Assembly (NCBI GenBank): GCA_027923965.1
Contig: AP026969.1
Span: forward strand, 2,418,001-2,482,000
From: Comamonadaceae bacterium OS-1
Lineage (GTDB): Bacteria; Pseudomonadota; Gammaproteobacteria; Burkholderiales; Burkholderiaceae_C
Length of the DNA: 64,000 nt
Direction of reading: 5' to 3'
A program made the position numbers and the translations under genes. Positions 59,695 through 64,000 of this stretch are shown here, piece by piece (the stretch's first letter is position 1; every line of letters begins with the position of its first letter). The notes beneath the pieces are model-generated. The model was not told the DNA's origin, did no database searches, and saw nothing but the letters and a program-made list of their open reading frames with translations.

Positions 59695-60034
59695 CGGTAT
59701 ACCCCTGCTTCTGCAGCAACCCGATGACGGTATCAACGTGGTCGCCCTGCACTTCGATCACGCCGTCTTTCACCGTGCCGCCGCTGCCGCAGGCGGCTTT
59801 GAGCTGTTTGCCCAGGGCCGTCAAGACGGTTGCGTCCAGCGGCAGGCCCTTGACCAGGGTCACGCCCTTGCCCGCCCGGCCCTTGGTTTCGCGGGATACG
59901 CGCACGATGCCATCGGTTTTGGGCACCGGCTTTTGGCCGCAGGTGCACTGGGCGATGGGCTGGCGGCAGACGGGGCACATGCGGCCGGCTTCGGTGGAAT
60001 ACACCAGGCCGCCGCTGCTGGGTTTGCTTTTCAT
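59675..60034 (-). CDS. yciH: SUI1/eIF1-like translation factor (YciH)
   Basis: From MKSKPSSGGLVYSTEAG the protein has 119 residues. The SUI1 domain fills the C-terminal half (GVTLVKGLPLDATVLTALGKQLKAACGSGGTVKDGVIEVQGDH as blocks, with GSGGTVKDG as the signature). The N-terminal part has CPVC and CTC, which may form a small zinc knot. YciH-type proteins influence start-codon choice on the 30S subunit, possibly under stress. Confidence 0.9.
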   Translation of the reverse strand: MKSKPSSGGLVYSTEAGRMCPVCRQPIAQCTCGQKPVPKTDGIVRVSRETKGRAGKGVTLVKGLPLDATVLTALGKQLKAACGSGGTVKDGVIEVQGDHVDTVIGLLQKQGYTVKRAGG

Positions 60035-60041
60035 ATAGTTA

Positions 60042-60097
60042 CTATTAAAAAAATAGCACCTAGCGCTCATCCCATGAGCGGTAGGTGCATTTTTTGC
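60042..60097 (-). repeat. Dispersed imperfect palindrome, copy upstream of YciH
   Basis: AAAAAAATAGCACCTAGCGC, then TCATCCCATGA and GCGGTAGGTGCATTTTTT form a hairpin with A- and T-rich ends. It lies seven bases upstream of the YciH start codon, so it may be part of its 5' leader or terminate ppa transcription. Confidence 0.6.
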
Positions 60098-60187
60098 TTA
60101 AGGATCACAGTGTTTCAGGTCCAGGCTGCGCGCAGAAAGCACCCCTTCCAGGAACACCGCAGAACTGGCTCTGCCAGGCTGCTGGTG

Positions 60188-60243
60188 TTGCCCCCTGCAA
60201 GGGGGTTGGCGAAAGACGCGCAGCGCTGCAGCCTGGGGGTGAG
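60188..60243. repeat. GC-rich hairpin element after ppa (second repeat type)
   Basis: The segment holds the hairpin CCCCCTGCAAGGGGG followed by a GCGCAGCGCTGC palindrome and CCTGGGGGTGAG. From memory, elements of this shape occur between genes in related genomes. Only one copy was seen in this window, so it could simply be the ppa terminator region. Confidence 0.35.
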
Positions 60244-60250
60244 CACTATT

Positions 60251-60787
60251 TCAGGCCAGGGACTTCTTGTAGTTGGCGATGCCGTCCATGATTTCCTTCT
60301 TGGCCGAATCAATGCCTTCCCAGCCGATGACCTTGACCCACTTGCCTTTTTCCAGGTCTTTGTAGTGCTCGAAGAAGTGGCTGATGGCCTTGAGGCGCAT
60401 CTGGTTCACGTCTTCGATTTTTTGCCAGTGGGTGTAGATGGGCAAGATTTTGTCGGTGGGCACGGCCAGCACCTTGCCGTCCACGCCGGCTTCGTCTTCC
60501 ATCATCAGGATGCCGATGGGGCGGCAGGTCACCACCACGCCGGGGAACAGCGGGTACGGGGTGATCACCAGCACGTCCACCGGGTCGCCGTCGCCGCTCA
60601 GGGTCTGGGGCACGTAGCCGTAGTTGGTGGGGTAGTGCATGGCCGTGGTCATGAAGCGGTCCACAAAAATCGCGCCGGACTCTTTGTCCACTTCGTACTT
60701 GATCGGGTCGGCGTTCATCGGGATTTCGATCACGACGTTGAAGGCATCGGGGGCGTTCTTGCCGGGAGGGACTTGGTTCAGGGACAT
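60251..60787 (-). CDS. ppa: Soluble inorganic pyrophosphatase, family I
   Basis: The 178-residue protein has the family I signature [15 protein letters not shown] with the metal-binding Asp residues, plus [19 protein letters not shown] and [16 protein letters not shown] near the end. It hydrolyses pyrophosphate to drive biosynthesis. It is divergent from the membrane pyrophosphatase gene 269 bp away, so the two ways of handling PPi, wasting or conserving its energy, share one control region. Confidence 0.95.
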   Translation of the reverse strand: MSLNQVPPGKNAPDAFNVVIEIPMNADPIKYEVDKESGAIFVDRFMTTAMHYPTNYGYVPQTLSGDGDPVDVLVITPYPLFPGVVVTCRPIGILMMEDEAGVDGKVLAVPTDKILPIYTHWQKIEDVNQMRLKAISHFFEHYKDLEKGKWVKVIGWEGIDSAKKEIMDGIANYKKSLA

Positions 60788-60989
60788 GGTTGTCTTCTTG
60801 GTGTGGAGTGGATGAATGGTTGTGCGCAGTCGGATATTTTGCCCTAGCCTGCTGGCACGGCCCTGACAGAGCTGCCGCCCACCGAAGCAGCCTAGGACAT
60901 ACCCCTAGCCGTGTGACTTTCTGTAGCTTTGCACCGTATATTGCCCAGGTTGGCCAATCGCCACCCTGCTGTGCCGGGGTTGCGAGGAA

Positions 60990-61018
60990 GCAACGCAGCG
61001 GGGGCCCGCTAGCGTTGC
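60990..61018 (+). promoter_or_regulatory. Hairpin in the leader of the membrane pyrophosphatase gene
   Basis: GCAACGCAGCGGG and CCCGCTAGCGTTGC can pair over 13 bases with one bulge. The structure lies 39 bp before the start codon and is not followed by a T run, so it is not a typical terminator. A leader structure or operator is possible. The rest of the 60788-61056 gap shows no gene. Confidence 0.45.
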
Positions 61019-61056
61019 GCCCCTACCTCGCGACAACGACTCAGGAGACTTACCCT

Positions 61057-63501
<2,445 letters not shown>

Positions 63502-63523
63502 ACCAGCCTGCGCCACCCACCCA

Positions 63524-63546
63524 GCCCGGCTCCGCCGGGCTTTTTT
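63524..63546 (+). terminator. Intrinsic terminator of the membrane pyrophosphatase gene
   Basis: GCCCGG, loop CTCCG, CCGGGC followed by TTTTTT forms a textbook rho-independent terminator 23 bp after the stop codon. Confidence 0.92.
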
Positions 63547-63780
63547 GTGAGGGGATGTAAGCCAGGCAAAAATCCATTTGAGTCGCTATAGACTTAATTT
63601 TTATGTTGCATACCTGCATACATAATTAGCCTTATCCAGTCCGCCAGCGGCCTCAGATATCCACCACTCAGGTTAATTCTCCCGTGCACACAAGCCTTGA
63701 CACACGCGGTGGAAACGCTCCGAGGGCTGCGGCAAAACATCCGACCCACACAACCTTGGCATTGGCAGAAAGATCCCTCT

Positions 63781-64000
63781 ATGGCCACCGTCCCCATTGC
63801 CGCATCCGACGACAACATCGTTGACGCTCTGCGCCAGCTGCAAGACTTGGGAGAAAACGGCATTGGCCAAATGCGCCAAACCATGAGCGTGCTGATTTAC
63901 CGCCTTAGCAAAGTACTCTGCAACCCTGCCCAACTAGGCGGATCGTCGTGGGTAGACAGGGTGCGCGGGGCCATTTCCCCCGCTGGCAGCAGCCCCGTGG
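63781..64000 (+). CDS. Unrecognised protein, N-terminal part only (runs off the window)
   Basis: An open frame from an ATG (MATVPIAASDDNIVDALRQL) stays open for 73 codons to the edge. The visible part is amphipathic helix-like (ENGIGQMRQTMSVLIYRLSK) and has no motif I can name. There is only a weak ribosome binding site (AGAAAG). The opposite strand is also open here, so strand choice is uncertain. The 234 bp ahead of it are A+T-richer and hold no other gene. Confidence 0.4.
   Translation, partial: MATVPIAASDDNIVDALRQLQDLGENGIGQMRQTMSVLIYRLSKVLCNPAQLGGSSWVDRVRGAISPAGSSPV

Noticed and set aside
63697..63730. TTGACA as a -35 box ahead of the partial right-edge gene
   Set aside because: No acceptable -10 element lies 16-18 bp downstream.

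Overview
The window is GC-rich chromosomal DNA of a betaproteobacterium, most likely a member of Comamonadaceae (Rhodoferax/Acidovorax-like). Pointers are the gene content (Bug/TctC binding proteins, tctCBA next to tctDE, tcuRAB, SWIB protein with a Lys/Ala-rich tail, H+-pyrophosphatase beside ppa), dense packing with 1-4 bp stop/start overlaps, and a dispersed imperfect palindrome (core GCGCTTAT...ATAAGCGC) that occurs about a dozen times between genes. No tRNA, rRNA, CRISPR array, insertion sequence or phage gene was seen.

Layout. 1-2223: polyamine (gamma-glutamyl-putrescine) genes puuA (partial) and puuD. 2382-4187: secreted S1/P1 nuclease and a SAM methyltransferase. 4370-7153: a Ser-rich secreted protein divergent from a DUF6502-DUF5666 pair, sharing a control region with three TTTTCCCAC repeats. 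7186-8469: DUF445 membrane protein. 8684-18236: a defence operon, hsdM-hsdS-darT-darG-hsdR-YgjP-like metallopeptidase, in which a DarTG toxin-antitoxin pair sits between the type I specificity and restriction genes. 18392-23090: tricarballylate-type utilisation (tcuR, tcuA, tcuB, Bug protein). 23121-33430: a guanidine-degradation operon on the minus strand under a guanidine-I (ykkC) riboswitch: ABC importer, two DUF1989 proteins, a biotin carboxylase-type 'urea/guanidine carboxylase', and allophanate hydrolase. A ~570 bp imperfect inverted repeat sits inside this operon. 33762-36656: hybrid histidine kinase. 37064-40640: a three-gene overlapping cluster of an M6-type metalloprotease with a Lys/Glu-rich helical tail and two ATP-grasp-like proteins, the best candidate here for an undescribed system. 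40792-47802: aminotransferase, two EamA exporters, PNPOx-like protein, GST, LysR, RraA, Lrp. 47969-48364: SWIB histone-like protein. 48475-53676: tctA-tctB-tctC divergent from tctD-tctE. 53676-57316: Hsp15 (hslR), a Fic-fold protein with a degenerate active site and two palindromic operators, an anchored protein, and an orphan Bug protein. 57481-64000: flavin monooxygenase, DUF3820, Gfo/Idh/MocA oxidoreductase, SUI1/YciH, soluble pyrophosphatase ppa divergent from a K+-independent H+-pyrophosphatase fused to an OmpA-like domain, and a partial gene at the right edge.

Functional names rest on reading the translations by eye; no database search was run. Residue positions were counted by hand and may be off by a few.
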